From contig NW_008705598.1 of NCBI RefSeq assembly GCF_000186865.1, positions 18,339-57,597 on the forward strand: 39,259 nucleotides of DNA, read 5' to 3'. Both the position numbers and the translations under genes were made by a program. Position 1 is the first letter of the stretch. Each line of letters opens with the position of its first letter. Below the pieces are notes generated by a model that had not been told where the DNA came from, did no database searches, and saw only the letters and a program-made list of their open reading frames with translations. The stretch comes from Aureococcus anophagefferens (Eukaryota > Sar > Pelagophyceae > Pelagomonadales > Pelagomonadaceae). This document shows positions 1-9,340 of the stretch, piece after piece.

Positions 1-817
1 AGTCGGAGGAGCCCGTCGCCGAGAAGATGCCCTGGCCCGTCTGGCCCGCCGGCGTCTCCGGGTTGGCGATGACGATGGGGTGCTCGGTCCCGGAGTCGCC
101 GATCTGCAACTGGCGGAGTTCGTCTGCCATTGTCGCGTAGGACGCGTCGCGCTTCTGGAAGTCGCGGTAGGTGCTGTCGAGCTCCTCCGGGCCCCGGCCG
201 CTCTTGTGGGAGATGGAGGCGAGTAAGTAGGCCTTGAGCGTGGCTTCGGCGAGCTTCTCGCCGCTCGCGGACTTGTACATGTCGTAGGTCGTGCTCATGG
301 TGTTGAGCAGCGTGTCGATGTCGCCGCACGCGTTGAGGCTCATGTTGCTGAGCTTGGTGAGCATGGACCGGCCGCCGTCCTTGGGGGCGCCGTAGCTCTT
401 GCGGAGGTACATGAAGAGGGCCTTCGCATCCGCGTCCTCGTCCTTCTCCATCTTGTAGAGCACGTTCGCGATCTTCTCGCTCACGCGGTTGCAGAGGATG
501 TAGACCAGGGCCTCCTCGCAGAAGGTCGCCTGGGCGGCGGTCATCTCGGCCCACTTGCGGTCCCAGAGGGACTGGCGCTGGGTGACGGTCTGCGTGCCGT
601 CGTCGTTGTCGACCGTGATGTTCGTGATCTCGTCGAAGTCCTTCTGGTAGAAGTGGACGAGGAACTTGAGCTGTGGGAACCGGAAGCGGATCTTCTTCAC
701 GAAGGCGGTGAGCTTCTCGAAGTTCGCCGCGGCTTCGTTGAGCTTCGGGTCGAAGAGTGCGATTCCATCTGCGGAAACCGTGTAGTGCGGATTTCGGCTT
801 GCGAGTACTTGTGCCAT
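1..817 (-). CDS. Gag-like protein of a Ty1/copia-type retroelement, partial (runs off left edge)
   Basis: The frame is open from a Met codon at 815-817 down to base 1 with no stop, about 272 residues, and continues beyond the window. It is an alpha-helical, soluble-looking protein without membrane segments. An N-terminal stretch (MAQVLASRNPHYTVSADG) is followed by a helical core whose pattern (WDRKWAEM, SEKIANVLYKM, ALFMYLRKSYGA, LTKLSNMSLNACGDIDTLL) recalls the UBN2-like gag of copia elements, where a capsid-like domain precedes a zinc knuckle and protease. The knuckle, protease, integrase and RT would lie off the left edge, so the assignment rests on this partial pattern only. The region is richer in GC than the neighbouring IQ gene, which fits a mobile origin. 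The frame is also open upstream of the Met, so the start is uncertain. Alternative: an unrelated helical hypothetical protein. Confidence 0.5.
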   Translation of the reverse strand, partial: MAQVLASRNPHYTVSADGIALFDPKLNEAAANFEKLTAFVKKIRFRFPQLKFLVHFYQKDFDEITNITVDNDDGTQTVTQRQSLWDRKWAEMTAAQATFCEEALVYILCNRVSEKIANVLYKMEKDEDADAKALFMYLRKSYGAPKDGGRSMLTKLSNMSLNACGDIDTLLNTMSTTYDMYKSASGEKLAEATLKAYLLASISHKSGRGPEELDSTYRDFQKRDASYATMADELRQLQIGDSGTEHPIVIANPETPAGQTGQGIFSATGSSD

Positions 818-1401
818 CGCGAAGTTGAGGTGGATGTCCGGGTCGTCACGGGCGAGTCGGAGACGCGGATGGGGGCCGTGCGCTGGCTGGAGCGGAGGGG
901 GCAGTGCCGGACCCGGGGTTGCCGGGGGCGTGTCGATCGGAGCGCCGAGGCTGAGCGAGCCGGGCCGATCTGCCGTCCTATTGGGCGGGCTTAGGCGACT
1001 GTGCGAGTCGCGGGAGGTGGGCGTGGGGATGTGCGAGCAGGATGCGCAGGAGCGAGCTGAGTGGGCTCAGTAACCCAGAGTGACACAGCCCGGTGTGTTT
1101 GGCAGTGTGACTTAGAGTGCCGCTGGGCAGCGGACCGGGGACCTCAAGGAGGCTGCCCCATCGCGTGGTGCAGCTGGCGATAGGTATCTTTGGCCACGTT
1201 GAGGCCGGACTTGCCTCTGGGGACTATCCGTTGGGAGGCCGTTGACGGGGCTGGAGAGGCCGTTGGGGGGAAGTGTCCTTGGCGTCCTGTGGCGCGCGCG
1301 CGCGCAAGGCAAATTTTCAGGAGGTGTAGTACACGTCCCCCGGGCCGCTGGCCGGATTTAATTAACAAATATTCTTATTTCGTACGGGCCGATAGTAGCG
1401 C
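818..1401. other. Non-coding stretch beside the gag-like frame
   Basis: No convincing coding frame. It contains a CG dinucleotide run near 1289-1305 and GC-rich sequence. If the gag-like frame is a retroelement, its leader and LTR should lie here, because the element reads leftward. I could not define LTR ends or a second LTR copy. Bases 1263-1298 loosely resemble 35201-35235 (GGGGGGAAGTG followed by TGTCCTGTG-like text), suggesting an old repeat. Confidence 0.4.
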
Positions 1402-3627
1402 ATGCAATTGTTCGAGCTCCTGCTCGAGGAGCGGGCGAGTGCGCGTGCCCCTCCAAGTGCGTCAGCAAAGTCTCAGATGAGGCTGCCGGAGTTAAAACCA
1501 GCAATGTCTGAACTTTCGAAGGCTTGTGTAGACGACACTCTTGTGAGCCCAGAACCTGTGTGGTCCAAATCAGCAATAGCGAGACGCACGAGGCGCTACA
1601 AGATCGCGGGCTTGCGAGAGATGCGCCGCGAGAAAGTCTCATTGCGGCGTTTAGCAGGTAGCGCAGCGCAAGCTGCAATGAGATCTACTGTAGACAAAGA
1701 ATCACGCCTGGAGATCCTCCAGCGGTTGGAATCTACGAGCGGTGTACCAGAAGTCATATCTGTCTCCCCATGCGTCTCAAATTGCCATTCGTCTGCTTCT
1801 CGTACTGCGCAGAAGTTTGAAGAGCGACTTTTCCAGCGGCATCAAATTCTACGTGGGTCTGGATCTCGCAACGTGACAAAAATTGTCGACATGCAGAACA
1901 AGAAGCAACGAGGCCGTGGTCCCAATATACCTCTTGTTATTGGCAGAGAAATTGATTGTATGAAATGCATAATATTACGAGAAATACACCTTGGAACGGT
2001 ATGTAGAATATTAGAGAAACTGAAAACGCTTTACTCTGAACTTGATCGGATTCAAGATACCGTATGTGGGGGAGACAGTGATGAGGCATCAAGTTTGGCG
2101 TCTGTAGTAGATGATACTGCGGAGAAAAAGATGTGGAGATCGGTCCAGTTCAACACCGGCGAGCTTGTAGTGCTTTTGGACCAGTTGCGCCTTATATCCC
2201 TGGACCTAGTAGAAAAGGCGAGAGATTGGAGGGAGACGAGACGAATCACGGCATCGAGTGTTACGGCAGGCGATAACCCGAGTCGCATGGAAAGCCACTT
2301 GATTGGCCTCATGTATCAGGGTGATAATTATCTGGTAAAGATGATGTCTGACCTTGCTTTTCTTGATGACTCACCCGCTGCCCAGCATTATTTTGACACT
2401 TTTAGCTACATTGACAACCCCTTCATGATGCCCATCGATGATGAAATTCTTGAAGACAGGTGTCTCGAGGCTGCAAAACATCTATGCTCTGAGGCCAAGT
2501 GTGCAGCGCTTGTTGCTAAGACAAGCTTGCTCTCAAGCAAGACACTACGAGGCACTATGGCCCAGTTACCAAGTCTTAAGCTAATGAACCCAGCACCTCT
2601 CATCAACCGAGCGCGCGTCCCTATCTCACAAAATACACATGCGGGCATTTTGAAGGAGCAGAAGCCAAGCTGCTCTAAGGCTCAAATGTTGCATACATCC
2701 TGTGTGGAAGCAAAAGTCCTTCATAGGACGGTTCGACCGATTGAGCTTCCTGCACATCACGGTGCCCCCCCCGTTCTAGGGAGCCCGAGAAGTGAGAAGC
2801 CTGATTTTGGACGACTTCGCCGAAGAATCAGAGACCGCATTGAACCTAAGCAGCATGTGAAACTCGAACCTGTACTCGGCCTGCCAGGCAAGGCCCTTGT
2901 CGGGGTGCCGATCACGAATTTGTTCATGTCAAACGTCCCAGAAGAGTGTGCGTTTGAATTTTCCATACAGCGAACAGCAGTTCTCATTCAACGTATTATA
3001 AGAGGCAGCCTCTGTCGCAATCACAGGGATGAGTCTCAAAACGAAACCAGCTTTCTGGCTAGTTTGCATCAGCCTGCTCTCATGATCCAAGCCTGTTTCC
3101 GCCGAAATGCTGTTCAACACTGGAAATGCTGCCACACCGCGTTTCTCCATCGCAAAGTGAAATTTATCCGCAAATTTTTCGCAACTACGACGTGCAAAGG
3201 GATGAAATCTCACGCCTTGACTATTCATCCGGACGCAATCACGATAACACATGAACCCTTGTTTATCCGAAGCACCAATGCCAAGGCTGTGGTCCAAGAG
3301 GCTGGACCTAGAGCTGCCAAAGAGCTGGACGCTGATTTCGTGCTCAAGGAGATCTCAGCCAAGAAGATTCAAAGAATCACTCACGCCTCCATCGACCAGA
3401 AACCGGTCCGATCTATAGAAGCAAAAACGCATACCGCTGAACGCTCAGCTGCAGTGATCCAGGCACATGTGCGCGGTTCGCACGCTCGCAAACGCACTGA
3501 CCTTAGCCAACTTGCCAGTGCCAGTAATGCGCGGAGACAATCAAGATTCGACGATGCCGTCTCCGCCGCTCTCGAGGCGGCCCTAGCCATCGAGTCAAGC
3601 GGTGATGGTTCGCACATGAAGCCCTGA
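1402..3627 (+). CDS. IQ-motif (calmodulin/centrin-binding) protein of unknown function
   Basis: A single 741-residue open frame with no evident intron. The N-terminal half is mostly helical and polar. Three IQ motifs lie in the C-terminal part: around residue 525 (AVLIQRIIRGSLCRNHR), around 558 (ALMIQACFRRNAVQHW) and around 682 (AAVIQAHVRGSHARKR). IQ motifs bind calmodulin-family proteins, including centrin, which suggests a calcium-responsive, cytoskeletal or ciliary scaffold. No motor, kinase or other catalytic domain is visible. A conserved-looking segment lies near residues 300-350 (GLMYQGDNYLVKMMSDLAFL). Codon use matches the core genes of the window rather than the GC-rich patches. The start is the first Met in the frame; I see no upstream exon. 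Function beyond IQ binding is not recognisable. Confidence 0.75.
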   Translation: MQLFELLLEERASARAPPSASAKSQMRLPELKPAMSELSKACVDDTLVSPEPVWSKSAIARRTRRYKIAGLREMRREKVSLRRLAGSAAQAAMRSTVDKESRLEILQRLESTSGVPEVISVSPCVSNCHSSASRTAQKFEERLFQRHQILRGSGSRNVTKIVDMQNKKQRGRGPNIPLVIGREIDCMKCIILREIHLGTVCRILEKLKTLYSELDRIQDTVCGGDSDEASSLASVVDDTAEKKMWRSVQFNTGELVVLLDQLRLISLDLVEKARDWRETRRITASSVTAGDNPSRMESHLIGLMYQGDNYLVKMMSDLAFLDDSPAAQHYFDTFSYIDNPFMMPIDDEILEDRCLEAAKHLCSEAKCAALVAKTSLLSSKTLRGTMAQLPSLKLMNPAPLINRARVPISQNTHAGILKEQKPSCSKAQMLHTSCVEAKVLHRTVRPIELPAHHGAPPVLGSPRSEKPDFGRLRRRIRDRIEPKQHVKLEPVLGLPGKALVGVPITNLFMSNVPEECAFEFSIQRTAVLIQRIIRGSLCRNHRDESQNETSFLASLHQPALMIQACFRRNAVQHWKCCHTAFLHRKVKFIRKFFATTTCKGMKSHALTIHPDAITITHEPLFIRSTNAKAVVQEAGPRAAKELDADFVLKEISAKKIQRITHASIDQKPVRSIEAKTHTAERSAAVIQAHVRGSHARKRTDLSQLASASNARRQSRFDDAVSAALEAALAIESSGDGSHMKP

Positions 3628-3925
3628 TTGATGATGGAGTCAACTGAGATGCCGAGTGAGTCAATCCGCCCCAAATGACGAACACGGGATGATATCCAAT
3701 CCCCCTGTTTCAATCCACTTCTACCAAGCCTGTGCTGAGAACCAACTCGTTCGAGCCCTAGAGCTCAAACAAGCTCACGACCGATGCCGCCCATGGAACT
3801 TATGAGGCTGCTACGCCACCTGTGGCTGTCGAGCCGAGCTTGTTTGATAACCACTGCGGGTCTTGTATCTCAAAGTGAAGGTCCAGGGAGCCGATCTCGT
3901 GGCCAGATATATCTCGATATAGCCA
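3628..3925. other. Intergenic, no feature recognised
   Basis: Downstream of the IQ gene. Short frames here have no protein-like pattern. The first unit of the tandem duplication begins at about 3926. Confidence 0.5.
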
Positions 3926-4105
3926 AGTTCGCTTATCTTCTTTGGGCTCCCTCTAGTCCTCCCTCCTCTCCTGGACCTGTGGCTTTCTAGCCCGGTCCTC
4001 TTTGGTCACAAGCGAGGGTGCGTAATGAGGGCGCCCGGGGGCGCTGGCCAAGCTAGGTCGGCAGTCTAGCCACGTCACAACCCCGCACCCCTGCTAGGTG
4101 CGTAC

Positions 4106-4250
4106 CACCGGCATAGCAGCCGCATAGCAGCCGCATACCACCCGCATACCACCCGCATAAAACCCGCATAAAACCCGCATAAAACCCGCATACCACCCGC
4201 ATACCACCCGCATAAAACCCGCATAAAACCCGCATAGTAGGCGCATACCA
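4106..4250. repeat. 11-bp minisatellite, copy A
   Basis: About a dozen 11-bp units of the form CCGCATAnnnC, with variants CCGCATAGCAG, CCGCATACCAC and CCGCATAAAAC. Because 11 is not a multiple of 3, the complementary strand stays open in a 33-nt (11-residue) periodic frame. I treat this as a by-product, not a gene. Confidence 0.9.
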
Positions 4251-4498
4251 CCGGGCATACCGGCGGTCAACCCCCTCGGCCCGTGCCGGAGTTTACTATC
4301 TCGCTACTAGTCTACGTCACAGTTCGCTTATCTTCTTTGGGCTCCCTCTAGTCCTCCCTCCTCTCCTGGACCTGTGGCTTTCTAGCCCGGTCCTCTTTGG
4401 TCACAAGCGAGGGTGCGTAGTGAGGGCGCCCGGGGGCGCTGGCCAAGCTAGGTCGGCAGTCTAGCCACGTCACAACCCCGCACCCCTGCTAGGTGCGT

Positions 4499-4645
4499 AC
4501 CACCGGCATAGCAGCCGCATAGCAGCCGCATAGCAGCCGCATAGCAGCCGCATAAAACCCGCATAAAACCCGCATAAAACCCGCATACCACCCGCATACC
4601 ACCCGCATAAAACCCGCATAAAACCCGCATAGTAGGCGCATACCA
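4499..4645. repeat. 11-bp minisatellite, copy B
   Basis: Same unit family as copy A within the second 395-bp unit, but with a different order of variants: four consecutive AGCAG-type units here. Unit shuffling has occurred since the larger duplication. Confidence 0.9.
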
Positions 4646-4937
4646 CCAGGCATACCGGCGGTCAACCCCCTCGGCCCGTGCCGGAGTTTACTATCTCGCT
4701 ACTAGTCTACGTCACAGCGACGCTAGTAAGCTTGTAAAGTATCCTAACTCCACCCGCCCAGGTTTGGCCCACCGACGCCTGCGACCTACAAATACGCCAT
4801 GCTAGCCGCTGGCCCTTTTCTGTGCATTCGGCTTGTACGTGGCCTGTGTTGGCCGCTAAAGCTGATCCTGCTTCATAGCCTCGGTCCGATACCCCACCCT
4901 CGGTCCAAGACTAATCGAGCGTTCTATGGACAGGGGC

Positions 4938-6830
4938 TCATCGGACCGCCACGTTCAAAGCGAGGGCTCGACTCCCAGTGCGTTGTTTTCGCTGACGAGT
5001 GTTGGGTCTACTAGGCTGTCGTGGCACGACTGATGATTTAGCGCCAGTGGGAATTCTTGATCGTTCAATAATGCCGATAGGTTTATTGAGTGTAGTGTCA
5101 AAGTTATTTTGGTGAAGTTCTGAACACAGCAGCAGGTTCTGCTTCTTCTCACCACTCGAAATAGATGGCCGCCGGTACTTATCCATTCCATGGTCTGGTG
5201 ACAGGAAAAGGGGCGACCGATTGCCCATGGATTGAAGCGCCGACACTACGGATGATCCTTGGCTCACTTTGGTAGCTAGTGGGTCCAGTGTTGTGACATC
5301 ACAAAGCCTGGCCGTCTGAGATACGTGGACGCTAGCACCCGCAGACGCGGGCCTCTTCGTTGCGGGCGCGCGTGCCGTCGTCGCTTGTGTATTTGTAGTC
5401 GACTGGGGATTACGTGAGGCATTATTGGTGCCCACTGAATACTCAGTGGCACTACTCGGCTTAGGGAGGCAGAGCTTGGGGATATTTGGATATGCTTCTA
5501 GGGCATCAGGCTCTTCCCGACATTGCTCGGGGTAATTGAATTGTTTGGCGCATCCTGAAGCATCCTGCTTGACGTCGGCAGAATTTTGCGCATTGCGCAG
5601 GCGTCGGTTTCGCAAGAGGTGGTACGTAGTAGTCGCATTGTTGTGGAGGCCATGATGAAGGGCGTCTTCAACAACCTTGCGATGAATGCCAATGGCTTCG
5701 ATCTGAGCGAGGACGAGAGGGTCCGGCAACTTGGCATCTAACGTCTGAGCCAAAGCGCCCGATTCGCAAGCCTGAAACTTGGAAATTTGTGAATACCATC
5801 GGTGCTGGCGAATCTCGGAGATCGACATGCGCTTCGCAGGGTCCGTGTTTAAGATCCGTGAAATAAGATCACGAACCTCAGAGGATATCCAGCTGGGGCA
5901 AGTGTAAGTACCAGCCATGATCTTTTTGTAAAGAGTAGCAGTGTTGGAATCTTCAAAAGGTAAGTAGCCGCACACAAGTGCATAGAGAATCACGCCCATG
6001 GACCAAACGTCTGCTTTAGGTCCCCAGTATCTAAGACCAGCTATCATTTCTGGCGCAGCATAACAGGGTGAACCGCACGCCGTCTGAAGAAGAGTACCGC
6101 CATCATGGGTATTTGACAGTCCAAAGTCAACAATCTTAACCAGGAGTCCATGCGTCGAACTCTGAAGTAACAAGTTTTCTGGTTTGAGGTCACGGTGGGT
6201 TACCTCCATGTCGTGAAGGTATTCGGCTCCATCAATAATCTGGTGAAAGAAGCGACAGGCTTGAAGCTCTTCGACTCGTTTATTTCGAACAATATAGTTA
6301 AACATCTCACCCGCATCTGCGTTTTCCATAATAAGATATATCGCGGTGGGTGTGTCGAGGACTTCGAATAGCTGAATAATGTTTTGGTGACGATTCCGTT
6401 TTAGAATCTTGATTTCTCTTGCAACCCTTTGCACGTCAGCTGCCTCCACCAACCGTGATTTCTCTAGGACTTTCACAGCTACTTTCTCACCGGTCAAGAT
6501 GTGAGTACCGAGTCTCACCTTACCGAAAGAGCCTTCACCCAAGGTCCGCCCCATGAGGTAATGTCCCACCGTACGAGCACGCGACCCGCACTTATCTCGA
6601 TATTGAGGTCGGTAGTTGCTGTACCGACCATGATGACCAGTTTGTGAATTTCCTGGACGCGGTCGGTGACCGACCCGCGGGGTCCGTGGCTTGTTCGAAG
6701 GGCGCGGCCACATTGTGCGCACGCCCACGGTTGCGCCCCTGTGCAACAAGCTATTAATTACGCAAGATGAGGATGATATAAGATATGTGGTCCGACATGA
6801 TGTTCCCGTCCACTTTCCACCTGGGTCCAA
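4938..6830 (-). CDS. SNF1/AMPK-alpha-like serine/threonine protein kinase with UBA-like domain
   Basis: A single-exon frame of 630 residues. The kinase domain (about 91-346) has every key element: glycine loop GEGSFGKV (98-105), the VAVK lysine K120, HRDLKPEN with catalytic D214, DFG (235-237), an activation segment with LQTACGSP in which T250 matches the AMPK/SNF1 phospho-threonine, and APE (259-261). A UBA-like autoinhibitory segment follows at about 370-412 (LVLAQIEAIG...VVEDALHHGLHNNATTTYHLL), as in SNF1-related and MARK kinases. The C-terminal 200 residues are low-complexity and basic, with no clear KA1 domain. The enzyme would phosphorylate Ser/Thr in energy or stress signalling and be activated by an LKB1-type kinase. 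The first 39 residues are unconserved, so Met40 (codon at 6711-6713) may be the true start. The beta/gamma-subunit interaction region is not recognised, so a SnRK or CIPK-like relative remains possible. Confidence 0.88.
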   Translation of the reverse strand: MDPGGKWTGTSCRTTYLISSSSCVINSLLHRGATVGVRTMWPRPSNKPRTPRVGHRPRPGNSQTGHHGRYSNYRPQYRDKCGSRARTVGHYLMGRTLGEGSFGKVRLGTHILTGEKVAVKVLEKSRLVEAADVQRVAREIKILKRNRHQNIIQLFEVLDTPTAIYLIMENADAGEMFNYIVRNKRVEELQACRFFHQIIDGAEYLHDMEVTHRDLKPENLLLQSSTHGLLVKIVDFGLSNTHDGGTLLQTACGSPCYAAPEMIAGLRYWGPKADVWSMGVILYALVCGYLPFEDSNTATLYKKIMAGTYTCPSWISSEVRDLISRILNTDPAKRMSISEIRQHRWYSQISKFQACESGALAQTLDAKLPDPLVLAQIEAIGIHRKVVEDALHHGLHNNATTTYHLLRNRRLRNAQNSADVKQDASGCAKQFNYPEQCREEPDALEAYPNIPKLCLPKPSSATEYSVGTNNASRNPQSTTNTQATTARAPATKRPASAGASVHVSQTARLCDVTTLDPLATKVSQGSSVVSALQSMGNRSPLFLSPDHGMDKYRRPSISSGEKKQNLLLCSELHQNNFDTTLNKPIGIIERSRIPTGAKSSVVPRQPSRPNTRQRKQRTGSRALALNVAVR

Positions 6831-7476
6831 AGCTGCCTAGGGCGTACAGCGCACCAGGGAGCCCGGGCGATGGGCTGCCCCTGATTTGCGGCGGTGCGCG
6901 CGCCGACTTCCGGTCTGGGATAGTTCGCGCGCTGCTAGCGCACGCTGCGCCATAAGGTGAGCTCCCCGGGCCCGTGAAAGTAGCTTTCTAGTCAAGCAAG
7001 ATAATAATAATTGGCATAAAGGGTAGGTTGAGTGTGCCTCAAGGCCCACCCCACTACCCTAGTCTACTAGCTAAACTCCCTCTCTCTAAAATAGGTTCGG
7101 CTGGCCACGGGGAGAAAGAATACCCCACGACTGCCCTCTTAAACTATTGTGCTCATCAAGCGTCCGGACCTCGCGCCGAGACAGCGCTGCATCGCGCTGT
7201 TTCTAGAGAGATAGAGAGTTTTGTATCTCCCTAGTGGCTCGCTGGTACAGAGCCACCCAATATCCTTCCCCTCCTTATGGGAGGTTATCCTCGCTAACTT
7301 GAAAAGGGATCTATCTGAATTGAGTAGCTAGTGAACTATAGCCCATGTACAACACAGATTTACGTGTATTTATTATCGAAAGCTGCCCCGCAGGTGTGCC
7401 CCCTACCAGGATTGAAGATGGCCCGTGAAATGGACAGATGTCGGTTCGCATGACTACTTCGCAATAGGAACGTTGA
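6831..7476. other. Intergenic between two minus-strand genes; contains a dispersed repeat
   Basis: No coding frame supported. Bases 6978-7056 (TTCTAGTCAAGCAAGATAAT, then GGCATAAAGGGTAGGT and CTCAAGGCCCACCCC) recur near 38665-38735 in the same orientation. The rest has short imperfect repeats such as TAGAGAGATAGAGAG near 7204. Confidence 0.6.
6978..7056 (+). repeat. Dispersed repeat, copy 1
   Basis: Matches 38665-38735: both contain TTCTAGTCAAGCAAGATAAT, a GGCATAAA...GGGTAGGT segment, and CTCAAGGCCCACCC. Probably a fragment of a non-autonomous mobile element. Confidence 0.75.
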
Positions 7477-8739
7477 CTAAGGACGGACGTAGAGGCAGTC
7501 TGGGCCGTATTCTTCCCACTCTGTCTTGGAGAGATAATTGTCAGGTATGGCAGCTAGGATAGCGGCACCTCTAAAAGCAAGATGGTCCGCGTCGCTGGGG
7601 CGCATGACGCAGACACGCTGCGGTAATAAAGAGAAAAGTTCACGTTCCACTCTATTGCACAGGCCCGGCAATTGCGAACCGCCACCGCAGATAATGATGC
7701 GCTGCGATAGTGGTGTACGCAAGCACGAGTCCACGTGGAGGATAGCATCGGCAATAAGTTCATGTACTCCGCATTGACTAAGACCAATGTTTTGAGGGGA
7801 AAACAGAAGTTCGGGAGCACAAAACCTCTCCGACTCAAGTCGCAGGAATTGGGGCATCGCATCCATCGGTGTCCGGCGGCGAACTTCATCGAACACAGAC
7901 ATGGGACATCGTGTGAGACGAGCATAACCATGATCAAGGGTTTGAAAATCAGGGAGAATGTACTCGGCATAGTGTGGACCAGCAACACCACGTTCACGTG
8001 TCGTACCTTCACACGCTACAATATCTTGTTTCCAATCTTGAGATACAAAGCACAAGCGTCGTTTGAGCTGATCTAAGGTCACGCCCTCGTTTGCCATATT
8101 GTATTGGCGGTAGCTGATAAGTTCACGTAGATGCCCGGTCAACACTTGACCACCAATATCATTGCGGCGGATCGCACATGGAATTGTGGACCCTGCAACG
8201 ACAGGTGTCACCGTCGTCGCCGTGTGTCCAAAGTCGACAACTAGATTTATTTCATTCAGACATCGTTGCTGCTTCCAAACGTCATTCAAACCATCGTTCT
8301 GCATGTGAAACACGTCTTGATCAAGCTGCGCCGCAGCTTCCGCCACGCATACTGGCGCAGGCACTCGGCATCGGCCCAAGAACCCGAAGTCCTCAAATAA
8401 AACTTCGTCCATGGCACGCTGTACAGAAGGTGGCGACAAGACTGACTCCGTGACAGTTACCTTGGAGTCCCGCGGCTCACACCTCACTATATCGAAGCAT
8501 CGCTTCCATACATCTCTCTGACATGCTGCGTTTACTAAGATACCACGTTCCAAAGGTCTAGTTACCTCTAATTGTGCGAGATTTCTGATATTGTAGATCT
8601 CGTCCGCCACCAATACTCTAAGTTGCTGTCGTGGTCTTGCAGTACAATTCGGCGCTATGAGTCTCGGGACTACGTCGCCACAAAACCCGACCCGCACTTC
8701 GTAGCTCCCGTTATCCACGACGCAGGTTAAAGGTTCCAT
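7477..8739 (-). CDS. ARP6: Actin-related protein 6 (SWR1/SRCAP complex subunit)
   Basis: About 420 residues from the Met at 8737-8739 (MEPLTCVVDNGSYEVRVGF), which starts exactly where the actin fold begins. The 44 residues encoded upstream look like 5' leader. Actin-fold landmarks include the phosphate-1 loop (VVDNGSYEVRVG), a second phosphate loop (LVVDFGHTATTVTPV) and the adenosine loop (IIICGGGSQLPGL). ARP6-type features are IGGQVLTGHLRELISYRQYN, VSQDW, YILPDF, the ERFCAPELLFSP block and the C-terminal W-x-E-Y-G motif. Length matches ARP6 (about 400) rather than actin with its conserved DNase loop. ARP6 is a structural subunit of the SWR1 complex that exchanges H2A for H2A.Z. The ATPase of that same complex is encoded about 4.5 kb to the right. 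One exon; no regulatory motif recognised. Confidence 0.88.
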   Translation of the reverse strand: MEPLTCVVDNGSYEVRVGFCGDVVPRLIAPNCTARPRQQLRVLVADEIYNIRNLAQLEVTRPLERGILVNAACQRDVWKRCFDIVRCEPRDSKVTVTESVLSPPSVQRAMDEVLFEDFGFLGRCRVPAPVCVAEAAAQLDQDVFHMQNDGLNDVWKQQRCLNEINLVVDFGHTATTVTPVVAGSTIPCAIRRNDIGGQVLTGHLRELISYRQYNMANEGVTLDQLKRRLCFVSQDWKQDIVACEGTTRERGVAGPHYAEYILPDFQTLDHGYARLTRCPMSVFDEVRRRTPMDAMPQFLRLESERFCAPELLFSPQNIGLSQCGVHELIADAILHVDSCLRTPLSQRIIICGGGSQLPGLCNRVERELFSLLPQRVCVMRPSDADHLAFRGAAILAAIPDNYLSKTEWEEYGPDCLYVRP

Positions 8740-9340
8740 GGATGATGAGGTGTGATTACATGTATAATATAATATCAATGTCGAGGGACCCGTCAGACGA
8801 GTACCAGGGTGATACAACCAACCATCCAGAGACGAGTACCAATTACTAATGCCTATGCCTTTATTGATCAACTTGAAGATCCTGCTAAGCGCCAGCGATC
8901 TCCAATAGAAGGGAATTAGCTAAGCCCTTACAGCCATTCCCCCACACCTCCAACAGCTGGCTCGTGCGGTCCCCGCACTCAAAACCACACAACAACCAAT
9001 GTCATCATGATAGTAGAGCAGGGTAATGTAAAGCATGGGGATGATGGTGTTTCAAGTTGAGGCTAGTACCCTACTCAGATAGAGCTCTATCGCACGTTCA
9101 CTATGCTGACAACGAGGAATTCCCTTTTTAGGTGCAGCCCCGTATTTGGAACCCCTAGCATAAACCGTGGAGAAAGAAAGTATGAGGGGAAGAGAGGAGG
9201 GGCCTAACTAGGGGCACTTTACTTGGCACTTTATGTTCCTCTAACTAGAGAAAACTCTCCAGATTGCCACGCGCGCGGCCTTCATAGGACAGGCCAAGAA
9301 GTGCCTTAAAACAGTCCACCCGCCTGCGTATTCACATCCT
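8740..9340. other. Intergenic between ARP6 start and ankyrin gene end
   Basis: This should hold the ARP6 promoter (near 8740-8900) and the 3' end of the ankyrin gene. No TATA box or other clear motif was identified, and no coding frame is supported. Confidence 0.45.

Larger units (their letters stand above)
3926..4716. repeat. Two-copy tandem duplication, unit about 395 bp
   Basis: Bases 3926-4320 and 4321-4716 are near-identical head-to-tail copies. Both begin AGTTCGCTTATCTTC and end CTACTAGTCTACGTCAC. Differences are few single-base changes (for example GCGTAATGAG versus GCGTAGTGAG) and a reshuffled internal minisatellite. The similarity indicates a recent duplication. Confidence 0.95.

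Noticed and set aside
1040..1100. Possible tRNA primer-binding site for the gag-like element (TGGGTTACTGAGCC on the minus strand)
   Set aside because: Only a loose resemblance to initiator-Met primer sites; no LTR boundary could be placed beside it.
4053..4630. Minus-strand frames encoding repetitive MRVLCGFYAGG-like peptides
   Set aside because: They arise from the 11-bp minisatellite, which stays open in a 33-nt period. There is no non-repeat coding context, and each frame is confined to one duplicate unit.
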